This document shows positions 23,963 through 32,276 of a stretch of DNA of 64,000 nt, one piece after another. Under the pieces are notes generated by a model. It worked only from the letters and a program-made list of their open reading frames with translations. It was not told the origin of the DNA and made no database searches. The stretch comes from Flavobacteriales bacterium (GTDB lineage Bacteria; Bacteroidota; Bacteroidia; Flavobacteriales; Flavobacteriaceae): positions 253,342 through 317,341 of the forward strand of contig JACJYY010000005.1 of assembly GCA_020635875.1 (NCBI GenBank). The letters run 5' to 3'. The stretch's first letter is position 1; the number at the start of each line of letters is the position of its first letter. Both the position numbers and the translations under genes were made by a program.

Positions 23963-26239
23963 TTATTTTTTAAATAATTTAATGGTTTGTACCGAACTAC
24001 TTGTCTTAACCACAGCAAAATACAATCCACTACCTAGGGCAGATGATTTAATTTGAACTGAATCAGCTTCAGGAACATAATTCCCAACTATTTTACCCGA
24101 AACATCCACCACTTCAACTGAAGTTATTTCTTCTTCTGAGCTAATATTCCAAATATCAGATGTTGGATTTGGAAATACCTTTACTGAAATGTTATTTGGA
24201 TTATAATCGTAATTAGCTACAGTCAAGTACTCAAAATTATAGACTCCAGTAGCAGAATTAAATTCTATCGTGTAATTTCCTTCAGAAGGAATTGGTATAT
24301 TCTGCCCATTAAGTAGACCTGTCCCTCCTGGGTACGCAGTTGACCCCCAATTCTCAGTCCACTTATTGTCTTTTCTGAATTTTAAATCTCCAGCCTTTAA
24401 CCAGTACGTTAATGTGTAAGCATCACCACCTTGTGAAACCATATCCACATCTTCATCCCATCCATTAACGGCCGTACCTATAATCCCTACGGTAACGCCA
24501 CATGCACCATTAACATAACCTGTTGCACCAGCGCAATCCGCCAAACAAGAATTATTATATTGAACTCCGTTAGCGCAAACAGGAGCTATGACTTCAGGAC
24601 AAGTACATCCACTTGAAAAACTATAAACCCCTGTGTTCACATTAAACGATACCGTGTATTTTCCAGCAAGAACAATAATATTATTTTGTCCTCCTTTTAC
24701 TCCTGTTCCTGAAGGGAAATCTGTTCCTCCCCAATTTAAAGACCAACTATTATTTGCTCTAAATTTAACTCCTCCACCAGCAAATGTATAGTCTTTTAAG
24801 GTGAAGTTTACCCCATCGGTACTTGTCAAAGCAACATCAGTATTCCAATCAGAAATTCCCTCGCCAATTAAACTAATTCCTAAAGAACATCCCACGGGCT
24901 TAGTCGGTACAGAAATCTGTTTCTTTGACCAAACTTTATACCCTGTTCCTGAAGTGTTTTCAATCCAATCACCAGCCGGAGCTGACAAATCACTTCCTAA
25001 CTTTAGCACTACAACAGCAGGTGTGCCGTAGGTCGCGCTAATATGTGCTTCATAGGTACCAAATGCTTGTTTAATATCAACAGAGCTATAGGCATTAATC
25101 CCATTTTGTTTTCTGACGGCCATCAGTTTATTAATTGCAGCTTGATTATCAGAATAAACTCTGGTTACTTTTACATTATTATCGTCCTTTGAATAAGTCC
25201 CTCCATAATAATGAGCTGCCCAAATGCATGGAATTCCCGGATGAGTTAAAATATAAGCGTAAGCCTTCATCACATTTGCGTCATCGATATATTCATTCTT
25301 CACAAAAGTATCGTGGTTATCAACAAAAGTTACCGCTAAATTATCATACCCAATTACTCCTGCTAAACCTGGAGTTCTTCCTCCTGCATTTAAACCAGCG
25401 TAGCTATTATACTTCACAGCATTTGATAAAGTATAATAATTAGAAAAATCAAAAACTCCTGATTTCTTGCCAGTTCCGTCAACCCAATTTTTTAAGGTAT
25501 TGGTGTTTCCATCCCAATATTCTCCAACAGAATAATATGTTGAACTTGCTGAAATATAATCTCCAACATAACTGGCAGAGAACCCTTTGGCAACATCCCA
25601 ACGCCATCCTTTAAAACCAAGCGTATTTAGTTTACCTAGATATTGCTTAACTCCCGCTTGAACAGTTGCATTAGTATGATCTAAATCTCTACCTCCATCA
25701 AAACCTTCGCCTGTGTCGTTGCCTCCACAAGGTTTAGTACCAGGGTTTTTTGTTGGATCACTTGCCTCGTCGTTGCTAACAACCGCAGAACAATCCCATG
25801 TTGGCTCCGTAAAATCCATCCAATCTGTAGTTCCCCCTCTATGGTTTACAACAACATCGGCAATAGGATACACTCCTAAACCATTGTAAGTCGCTAACAT
25901 AGTTGTCAGCTCAGATTCTGTTCCCCAACTTGTTTGAGAAAAGTTAAACAACTTAGTAGGAATATATCCCACTCCTCCCGTTGACTGGCTTGGTGGTGGA
26001 AACCAAATCATATCATAACCCGCTTCACTTAAATAATCAGCTTGTTCATTATAAAAATTGTAAAACCCACAAGCCATACGAGATTGATCGTATTCATTCC
26101 AACCAAACGATTGTAACATGATGTCGTTAATTGGATTGGTATCTTTAACGGCATTTTGTGCAAAACTCATAGAACTAAGTCCCAATAAGATTGCTGTACT
26201 CAATAAAAGTACTCTCTTAAGAAGTAATTGTTGTATCAT
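23963..26239 (-). CDS. Secreted GH13 alpha-amylase with Kazal-like domain, T9SS type A
   Basis: The 758-residue protein is a paralogue of the neighbouring 1011-residue amylase. It has a signal peptide (about 1-28), a GH13 barrel (about 36-435) with ADVVVNHR, GWRWDVAKGF (D215), SVGEYWDG (E240) and FVDNHDT (D310), and a SusF-like module (about 455-540). A Kazal-like segment follows (CPEVIAPVCANGVQYNNSC and the cysteines after it), then one more SusF-like module and a T9SS domain beginning VFPNPTSDIWN. It has two binding-like modules where its neighbour has four. The pair probably arose by gene duplication followed by module gain in the other copy. A TATATTTG promoter element lies upstream, so it may be transcribed on its own. 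Confidence 0.93.
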   Translation of the reverse strand: MIQQLLLKRVLLLSTAILLGLSSMSFAQNAVKDTNPINDIMLQSFGWNEYDQSRMACGFYNFYNEQADYLSEAGYDMIWFPPPSQSTGGVGYIPTKLFNFSQTSWGTESELTTMLATYNGLGVYPIADVVVNHRGGTTDWMDFTEPTWDCSAVVSNDEASDPTKNPGTKPCGGNDTGEGFDGGRDLDHTNATVQAGVKQYLGKLNTLGFKGWRWDVAKGFSASYVGDYISASSTYYSVGEYWDGNTNTLKNWVDGTGKKSGVFDFSNYYTLSNAVKYNSYAGLNAGGRTPGLAGVIGYDNLAVTFVDNHDTFVKNEYIDDANVMKAYAYILTHPGIPCIWAAHYYGGTYSKDDNNVKVTRVYSDNQAAINKLMAVRKQNGINAYSSVDIKQAFGTYEAHISATYGTPAVVVLKLGSDLSAPAGDWIENTSGTGYKVWSKKQISVPTKPVGCSLGISLIGEGISDWNTDVALTSTDGVNFTLKDYTFAGGGVKFRANNSWSLNWGGTDFPSGTGVKGGQNNIIVLAGKYTVSFNVNTGVYSFSSGCTCPEVIAPVCANGVQYNNSCLADCAGATGYVNGACGVTVGIIGTAVNGWDEDVDMVSQGGDAYTLTYWLKAGDLKFRKDNKWTENWGSTAYPGGTGLLNGQNIPIPSEGNYTIEFNSATGVYNFEYLTVANYDYNPNNISVKVFPNPTSDIWNISSEEEITSVEVVDVSGKIVGNYVPEADSVQIKSSALGSGLYFAVVKTSSSVQTIKLFKK

Positions 26240-26264
26240 AATACAGGTTTAAATTATTGCTTTT

Positions 26265-26295
26265 CAAATATAGTACAAACTAACCCGTAACACAA
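26265..26295 (-). promoter_or_regulatory. Candidate promoter of the second amylase gene
   Basis: On the minus strand TATATTTG (26265-26272) is an exact -7 match, with TTG at 26293-26295 about 20 bases upstream. The first amylase has the same -7 octamer. Confidence 0.5.
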
Positions 26296-26318
26296 AATTG
26301 AAAAAGTCTACAAATGAG

Positions 26319-26373
26319 CAAGTTGTTATAAAATCAAAAATCCATTAAGAATTTTTGATTTTATAACAACTTG
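26319..26373 (-). terminator. Long hairpin after murF-alr
   Basis: A perfect 23-bp inverted repeat (26319-26341 and 26351-26373) with a 9-base loop lies 26 bases past the murF-alr stop codon. It lacks a following T tract, so it may act as a terminator or as an mRNA 3'-end stabiliser. Confidence 0.55.
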
Positions 26374-26398
26374 ATAATTAAGCTATTAAAACTTATGT

Positions 26399-28867
26399 TT
26401 AATCCCTATAAAAGACTCTTTTAACACGGTGTGAAATTTGTGTTAAAACCTCATACGGTATAGTGTCTAGTTGTTTAGCAATGGATTTAACCGATTTTTC
26501 TTCTCCAAACAACACAACAGCATCTCCTTCTTCGCAAGTTACCCCGGTTAAATCAATCATTAACATATCCATACAAATATTCCCAATAATTGGAACGTCC
26601 ACCCCATTAACTAGTACTTTTCCTCCTTTTTTGGATAATATCCTAGAAATTCCGTCTGCATAACCTATAGGAACGGTACCCGTTTTCATGTTATGGCTTG
26701 CAACAAATGCCCTATTGTAGCCTACACTTTCCCCGTTCTTGATATATTTTATCTGTGAGATAACTGATTTTAATGTACTTACGTTTTCTAGACTTTGAAC
26801 TTCTTCCACGGTATTACCAATACCATATAAACCAATTCCTAAACGTACCATATCAAAATGTGATTGCGGATAATTGATAATTCCTGTCGTATTAGCCAAA
26901 TGAAAAATTGGTTTTTCATCGAAATATATCATTTCGAAGTCTTTTTTGATTTCATCAAAATCCTTGATCTGTTTTAAAGTGTATATCTCTTGAGCCAGAT
27001 CATCACTGGAAAACAAATGAGATAAAACACTTTTTACGCGTACTACTGATTTTTCTTTCAGCATCTCAATTAGTTGAGGAACATCCGCAATCTCAAACCC
27101 TAATCTGTGCATTCCTGTGTCAATCTTAATATGAATTGGATACCTCGACAAACCTAAATTTTCTGCTAATTCCACAAAATAGTTAAGCCCTCTGAAATTA
27201 TAAATCTCTGGTTCTAACTGATATTGAATAATTGAATTATAACTCCCTATTTCGGGATTCATTACCATTATTGGAGTCGTAATTCCCTCCTTCTTTAGAG
27301 TAATTCCTTCATCTGCAAATGCCACCCCTAAATAATCGACCCTGTGATGCATTAGTAACTTGGCTAACTCATAACCTCCATTCCCATAGCCAAAAGCTTT
27401 TATCATCACCATTACTTTTGTCTCTGGTTTTAACTTCGATTTATAAAAAGATAGGTTAGAGCCTATAGCATCCAAATTAACCTCTAGTACGGTTTCATGT
27501 TTTTGGAATTCTAATGCTTCAACAATCTTTTCAAAATGAAAACTTCTAGATCCTTTTACCAAAATACATTCACTAGAAAAACCAATATCCTTAATTGTAT
27601 CTATAAGTTCTTGGGTCGAATCAAAACGCTGAATATGGGAATGTTTTGACAGACTATGAGAGATTTTTTTTCCAACTACAATTACTCTATCTACCTTATT
27701 TTTCTGTAATAAATCATATATAGTTTGATACAATGTATCGTCGTTCAATCCGCTTTCATTGATATCAGAAAGGATTACTGTCTTTCTTTTTGTTTTTCTC
27801 TGTTGTTCCAAAAAATCTAGTGCAATAATCAATGATTGTAAATCACTATTATAACTATCATCAATCAAAATACAGTTGTTGATCGCAGGCTTAATCTGCA
27901 AACGCATTTGAACAGGAAAAATATGAGGCATCCTATCTAAAATTGTTTCTACTGCCATACCCAAGCTAACAAGTGTAGTAAAACAAGTCATTGCATTTTC
28001 AATGGAAGCCTTATCAACAAATGGTATCCAGAAAGAAAATTGGTGACCTTGATAAACCAAATGAATTTCTGATTTCGTTTTTTTTGTAATACACTCCTCA
28101 ACAAAAACTGTTGTATTCTTATTATCAAAGCTCCAACTGAAGCGTTTTTTATTGTTTTCTGTGAAAAGTTGCTCAGAGAATACTTCTTCCACTAATGGTG
28201 TGGACTTGTACACAATAGAGGTACAGTCTGTAAAGAGTTTTGCCTTTTCTCGTATTTTTTCCCTTTGAGAATCAAAACCATTATCATGAGCCGAACCAAT
28301 AGTAGTAAAAACACCAACTGTAGGCGCAATCATATTGGCCAAATTAATCATCTCATTTTTTTTCGAAATCCCTGCTTCGAAAATACCGAGAGTATGTGAC
28401 TCTTTAATTAAAAATAAAGATAATGGGACACCTACCTGTGAGTTATAACTTTTTGGATTTTTAACAATCGAAAAATCAGGAGACAAAAGATAACTCAACC
28501 ACTCTTTTACAATTGTTTTTCCATTACTTCCTGTAACACCAATCACAGGAAAATCAAACTGAGCTCTGTAATATTGAGCTAAATCCTGTAATGCCTTTTT
28601 AGTGTTTTTTACCAAAAGGTAATTAACATTGGAGTCTTTAACTGTGGGTAATTGAGAAACTACAAAGCTAACCACTCCTTTATCAACTAGACCTGGAATA
28701 TAATCATGTGCATTATGATTGTCTCCTACCAACGCAAAGAACAAGGTCGTTTTTTCGTGATGTAAAGAACGGCTGTCAATAGAAATATCACTGATCAACA
28801 AAGAGTCCTCTTTACCAATCAATTGTGCCCCTAGCACCTCTTGTATTTGTCTGATAGAAAGATTCAA
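26399..28867 (-). CDS. murF/alr: Bifunctional MurF / alanine racemase
   Basis: The 822-residue fusion joins UDP-MurNAc-tripeptide:D-Ala-D-Ala ligase (about 1-450) to alanine racemase (about 455-822). The MurF ATP loop is GVTGSNGKT (110-118). The racemase part starts with LEVNLDAIGSNLSFYK, has the PLP lysine in MVMIKAFGYGNGGYEL, and the opposing tyrosine region in SVGYNRAF, with GYADG and CMDMLMIDLTG beyond. Alr makes D-alanine; the UDP-precursor ligase adds D-Ala-D-Ala. This fusion is known from Bacteroidota. The fused enzyme lacks only the dipeptide-forming Ddl step between its two activities. Divergent from the operon starting at 29012. Confidence 0.96.
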   Translation of the reverse strand: MNLSIRQIQEVLGAQLIGKEDSLLISDISIDSRSLHHEKTTLFFALVGDNHNAHDYIPGLVDKGVVSFVVSQLPTVKDSNVNYLLVKNTKKALQDLAQYYRAQFDFPVIGVTGSNGKTIVKEWLSYLLSPDFSIVKNPKSYNSQVGVPLSLFLIKESHTLGIFEAGISKKNEMINLANMIAPTVGVFTTIGSAHDNGFDSQREKIREKAKLFTDCTSIVYKSTPLVEEVFSEQLFTENNKKRFSWSFDNKNTTVFVEECITKKTKSEIHLVYQGHQFSFWIPFVDKASIENAMTCFTTLVSLGMAVETILDRMPHIFPVQMRLQIKPAINNCILIDDSYNSDLQSLIIALDFLEQQRKTKRKTVILSDINESGLNDDTLYQTIYDLLQKNKVDRVIVVGKKISHSLSKHSHIQRFDSTQELIDTIKDIGFSSECILVKGSRSFHFEKIVEALEFQKHETVLEVNLDAIGSNLSFYKSKLKPETKVMVMIKAFGYGNGGYELAKLLMHHRVDYLGVAFADEGITLKKEGITTPIMVMNPEIGSYNSIIQYQLEPEIYNFRGLNYFVELAENLGLSRYPIHIKIDTGMHRLGFEIADVPQLIEMLKEKSVVRVKSVLSHLFSSDDLAQEIYTLKQIKDFDEIKKDFEMIYFDEKPIFHLANTTGIINYPQSHFDMVRLGIGLYGIGNTVEEVQSLENVSTLKSVISQIKYIKNGESVGYNRAFVASHNMKTGTVPIGYADGISRILSKKGGKVLVNGVDVPIIGNICMDMLMIDLTGVTCEEGDAVVLFGEEKSVKSIAKQLDTIPYEVLTQISHRVKRVFYRD

Positions 28868-28899
28868 TGGAATGACCTAATGTTAATAATTTATTTTTT

Positions 28900-28926
28900 C
28901 ACACAAAAAAACAAACATTTTGTGTG
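28900..28926. promoter_or_regulatory. Inverted repeat in the divergent murF-alr / rsmI-operon gap
   Basis: CACACAAAA and TTTTGTGTG (9-bp arms, 9-base spacer) lie between the two divergent start codons. It could be an operator or a leader hairpin; nothing in the sequence decides. Confidence 0.3.
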
Positions 28927-29011
28927 TTTCATGCGTTAAAATAGTATTTTTATGTTCATGTTTTAGGTTAAAAACAAAAATCTATTGTTTTACGAAGTAT
29001 AAGCCAGCAAA

Positions 29012-29923
29012 ATGAAAAAGATCTTAGAGGCCGAATTAATGAGTTTAGCTCACCAAATTTTACGATTAAAAAACAAATCAGATATCCAAACGGCTTTAAT
29101 GGCTTCCAAAAAACTAACAGAAAAACTATCTATTTTGGCTTTTTTGGAAGAACATACTTTAGCGATCAAACCTACCCTTTCTACGTTTGAAGCACAGCAA
29201 GTAGTTTTGGATATTTTTGATAACGAAACTCACCCTGAGAGTACCGAAGTTCAAGAAGAAGAAGAAAAAAAAACAGTAGAGCCTATTGCTCCTGCGGTAG
29301 AAAAGCCCAAAAAGGTAGAACCTATTCCTGTACAACATGTAGATACATCCATTTCCATACCAGAAGAGGTTTTCATACCCAAAGCGAAAATAGTAGAAGA
29401 ACCTGTTATTGAAAAAGAGGAAGAAGAGATTATCGAAGATCAGCCAATTGAATCAACCATCAGTTTGGACTTTGATTTACCCTCATTAGGCGAACTTAAA
29501 CCTAAAAAACAAAAAACAAAATCAAAAAAAAGCAGCCTAGATAGTTTCCTTGAAGAATTAGAGCCCACACCTACATTTGTAAAGGCAGATACACTAAAAG
29601 AAGAAACTGAAACCCAACCAGACAACAGTTCAATTTCATTTGAAAAGCCAGTTGTAAAAGAAGAGAAGAAAATTTCTATTAATGATCGATTGAAGAAATC
29701 TGTTACCATTGGACTTAATGATAAAATTGCATTTGTCAAACATCTTTTTGATGGGAGCAACGCTGATTTTGTGAGAGTTATTTCTCAGGTGAATACACTC
29801 GATAACTTCGAAGAAGCAAAGGATTTTATTGAACTTTTGGTTAAACCTGACTATAATAATTGGGAAGGAAAAGAAGAAATTGAAGAGCGCTTCATGCACG
29901 CTGTCGAAAATAAATTTTCATAA
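29012..29923 (+). CDS. Conserved-looking hypothetical protein upstream of rsmI
   Basis: I do not recognise a named domain. The 303-residue protein has a helical N-terminus (about 1-75), a long acidic Pro/Glu-rich low-complexity middle (about 78-205) and an ordered C-terminal segment (about 218-303) containing LNDKIAFVKHLFDG and NFEEAKDFIELLVKP. It has no signal peptide or membrane segment. It is the first gene of a tight plus-strand run with rsmI (3-base gap), rbfA and an FtsX-type permease. The ribosome-linked neighbours suggest a cytoplasmic role, but that is only context. Confidence 0.75.
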   Translation: MKKILEAELMSLAHQILRLKNKSDIQTALMASKKLTEKLSILAFLEEHTLAIKPTLSTFEAQQVVLDIFDNETHPESTEVQEEEEKKTVEPIAPAVEKPKKVEPIPVQHVDTSISIPEEVFIPKAKIVEEPVIEKEEEEIIEDQPIESTISLDFDLPSLGELKPKKQKTKSKKSSLDSFLEELEPTPTFVKADTLKEETETQPDNSSISFEKPVVKEEKKISINDRLKKSVTIGLNDKIAFVKHLFDGSNADFVRVISQVNTLDNFEEAKDFIELLVKPDYNNWEGKEEIEERFMHAVENKFS

Positions 29924-29926
29924 ATA

Positions 29927-30598
29927 GTGAGCAAATTATATCTGGTTCCCACTCCTATTGGAAATCTCGAAGACATTACTTTAAGAGCCATTCGGATACT
30001 TAAAGAAGTGGATTTAATATTAGCGGAAGACACCCGCACAAGTGGCAAACTCCTAAAGCACTTGGATATTCAGACCCATATGCAAAGTCACCATATGCAC
30101 AATGAGCACCATTTTCTTAGCAAAATTATCGAAAGACTTCAATCAGGAACAACCATAGCACTTATTTCAGATGCAGGCACCCCTGCCATTTCTGACCCTG
30201 GGTTTCTGCTCACTCGAGAGTGCATCAAAAACAATATCGAGGTGGAATGTCTACCTGGGCCAACCGCTTTTGTACCTGCACTGGTCAACAGTGGACTCCC
30301 TAATGACAAGTTTGTTTTTGAAGGTTTTCTCCCCATAAAAAAAGGGCGACAAACCCGATTGCTTATATTGGCTGAAGAAACCCGTACCATGATTTTTTAT
30401 GAATCTCCTCATAAAATACTTAAGACGCTAACAGACTTCAAAGAATACTTTGGCGAAGACCGAGAAATAGCCGTCTCCAGAGAATTGACCAAGTTACATG
30501 AAGAAACCATTCGAGGAACAGTGAATACCCTATTAGAGCATTTTGAAAAAAAAGCACCAAAAGGAGAAATTGTAATCATTGTAGCCGGTAAAAAATAG
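29927..30598 (+). CDS. rsmI: 16S rRNA (cytidine(1402)-2'-O)-methyltransferase RsmI
   Basis: RsmI is an SAM-dependent tetrapyrrole-methylase-fold enzyme that methylates the ribose of C1402 in 16S rRNA. The 223-residue protein begins at a GTG 3 bases after the preceding stop codon; no ATG fits the conserved N-terminus. Signatures are LVPTPIGNLEDIT (about 5-17), LAEDTRTSGKLLKH and LISDAGTPAISDPGFLL, with EGFLPIKKGRQ further on. It is somewhat shorter than the E. coli protein, consistent with many Bacteroidota homologues. Confidence 0.95.
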   Translation: MSKLYLVPTPIGNLEDITLRAIRILKEVDLILAEDTRTSGKLLKHLDIQTHMQSHHMHNEHHFLSKIIERLQSGTTIALISDAGTPAISDPGFLLTRECIKNNIEVECLPGPTAFVPALVNSGLPNDKFVFEGFLPIKKGRQTRLLILAEETRTMIFYESPHKILKTLTDFKEYFGEDREIAVSRELTKLHEETIRGTVNTLLEHFEKKAPKGEIVIIVAGKK

Positions 30599-30610
30599 TA
30601 CTTTTGCACT

Positions 30611-31006
30611 ATGGAAATGACTAACAGACAAAAGAAAATTGGAGGGTTAATACAACAAGAGATTGTGGATATTCTTCAAGGAGAAATTCGTAAAAACGGA
30701 ATACCTAATTTGGTTATATCGGTATCTAGTGTATATGTTACAACGGATTTAACTATTGCGAAAGTGTACTTGAGCATTTTCCCGCCTGATCGAAAAAAAG
30801 ATATTTTGGAAGCGGTTAAATCCAATCAACCACTGATTAAACACGATCTAGCACAAAGAGTAAAAAATCAATTACGCAAAGTACCTGATTTACTCTTTTA
30901 TATTGATGATTCTTTAGACTATATAGAAGCCATAGATCAAGCCTTGTCTGGAGAGGATAACCCTATTGAAAATCCAGACCTATTAGACAAACGCAAAAAA
31001 TCATAA
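30611..31006 (+). CDS. rbfA: 30S ribosome-binding factor RbfA
   Basis: RbfA is a KH-like small factor that aids 30S maturation and cold adaptation. The 131-residue protein opens with TNRQKKIGGLIQQEIVDIL and contains VYVTTDLTIAKVYLSIF, the region where the family usually has 'V.vs.DL..A.Vyvs', then RKVPDLLFYIDDSLDY, which corresponds to the 'r..P.l.F..D.s..' block. It follows rsmI by 12 bases and is followed by the permease start with 1 base between, so the group is an operon of translation-related and envelope genes. Confidence 0.93.
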   Translation: MEMTNRQKKIGGLIQQEIVDILQGEIRKNGIPNLVISVSSVYVTTDLTIAKVYLSIFPPDRKKDILEAVKSNQPLIKHDLAQRVKNQLRKVPDLLFYIDDSLDYIEAIDQALSGEDNPIENPDLLDKRKKS

Positions 31007-31007
31007 G

Positions 31008-32204
31008 GTGAACTTTTCGTTATACATAGCGAAAAGATATTTGATTAGTAAAAGTTCCAGTAATGCAATCAACATTATTACATGGATTGCATCTATCGGA
31101 ATAATCATAAGTACACTTGCTCTATTTGTTGTATTGTCAGTCTTTAGTGGCTTACGAGAGTTTAGTCTCTCGCATACCAACGAATTGCAAGCAGATTTAA
31201 CTGTTTACCCTAATAAAGGTAAAATTCTCACGATTTCTGAGGAGCAATCTCAAAAGATAAAAATTATTGAAGGTGTTGAAAACCACTCTAAATTCATAGA
31301 AGAAAAAGCATTACTGTTATACAACAACAAAGAAACTATAGCAACATTAAAAGGGGTAGATTCCAATTACACCAAAGTCATCCCCATAAAAAACAATCTT
31401 TATGTTGGAGAATGGCTTAAAACCAAATCACCACAAGTAGTCATTGGTTATGGTATTGCTCACAAATTGTCAGTAGGCCTATACGATTACTCCAATGTGT
31501 TTCAAATTTATATGCCACGAGCAGGAAAGGGAACTATTAATAACCCTGAAAAAGCCTTTATAAAGCAAAATGTAATCCCTACTGGAATCTATTCTGTAAA
31601 TGAAGACATTGATCTCAAGTATATGTATTCAACCATTGATTTGGCACAAAAAACACTTGAACTAAAAGCTAATGATTACTCTGGAATAGAAATTAAACTT
31701 TCTGAAAATGCAGACGAAGAAACAGTCCGTGAAGTGCTCCATACAATCTTTGACAATCAAATTGAAATCAAAAATAAAATTGAACTCAACGACGCACTAT
31801 ACAAAATGCTCAACACTGAGAATCTAGTGGTCTATTTAATTTTCACACTAGTAATGATTATTGCTCTATTTAATCTCATAGGATCAATTATCATGATTAT
31901 ACTAGAAAAGAAAAATAACCTCAAGACCCTATTTAATCTTGGTGTAACCATCAAAGAGTTACGGCATATCTTTTTGTTTCAGGGTTGTTTATTGACCCTA
32001 AGCAGCAGTCTCATTGGATTATTCTTAGGTATTATTGTTGTCCTACTGCAACAACAATTTGCTTTGATAAAAATTACCTCTACATTAGCTTATCCAGTCC
32101 AGTTTGAACTAAAAAACATCATGATAGTACTCCTTACCATTGGTATTTTAGGCTATTTAGCCTCATATATTTCCTCAAGAGTGGTAAAAGAAAAAACGTT
32201 GTAA
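31008..32204 (+). CDS. FtsX-type ABC transporter permease (LolC/E- or MacB-like)
   Basis: The 398-residue membrane protein begins at a GTG 1 base after the rbfA stop. It has an N-terminal membrane segment (about 20-48), a large extracytoplasmic domain (about 50-270) and three further helices (about 272-300, 315-350, 365-390). This is the layout of FtsX-fold permeases such as LolC/LolE. The motif FNLIGSIIMIILEKKNNLKTLFNLG resembles the usual coupling helix region. Such proteins extract lipoproteins from the inner membrane, or power efflux. No ATPase gene is adjacent, so the partner LolD-like ATPase would be elsewhere. Lipoprotein release is inferred. Confidence 0.85.
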   Translation: MNFSLYIAKRYLISKSSSNAINIITWIASIGIIISTLALFVVLSVFSGLREFSLSHTNELQADLTVYPNKGKILTISEEQSQKIKIIEGVENHSKFIEEKALLLYNNKETIATLKGVDSNYTKVIPIKNNLYVGEWLKTKSPQVVIGYGIAHKLSVGLYDYSNVFQIYMPRAGKGTINNPEKAFIKQNVIPTGIYSVNEDIDLKYMYSTIDLAQKTLELKANDYSGIEIKLSENADEETVREVLHTIFDNQIEIKNKIELNDALYKMLNTENLVVYLIFTLVMIIALFNLIGSIIMIILEKKNNLKTLFNLGVTIKELRHIFLFQGCLLTLSSSLIGLFLGIIVVLLQQQFALIKITSTLAYPVQFELKNIMIVLLTIGILGYLASYISSRVVKEKTL

Positions 32205-32209
32205 AAACA

Positions 32210-32252
32210 AAGAGAGGCGCAAAACTTATCACTAAGTAATACTACCTCTCTT
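32210..32252. terminator. Possible bidirectional terminator between convergent genes
   Basis: AAGAGAGG (32210-32217) pairs with CCTCTCTT (32245-32252) around a smaller ACTTA/TAAGT hairpin. It lies between two convergent stop codons. There is no strong T tract, so confidence is low. Confidence 0.35.
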
Positions 32253-32276
32253 CTAACAAAACAAACTACTCTATCT

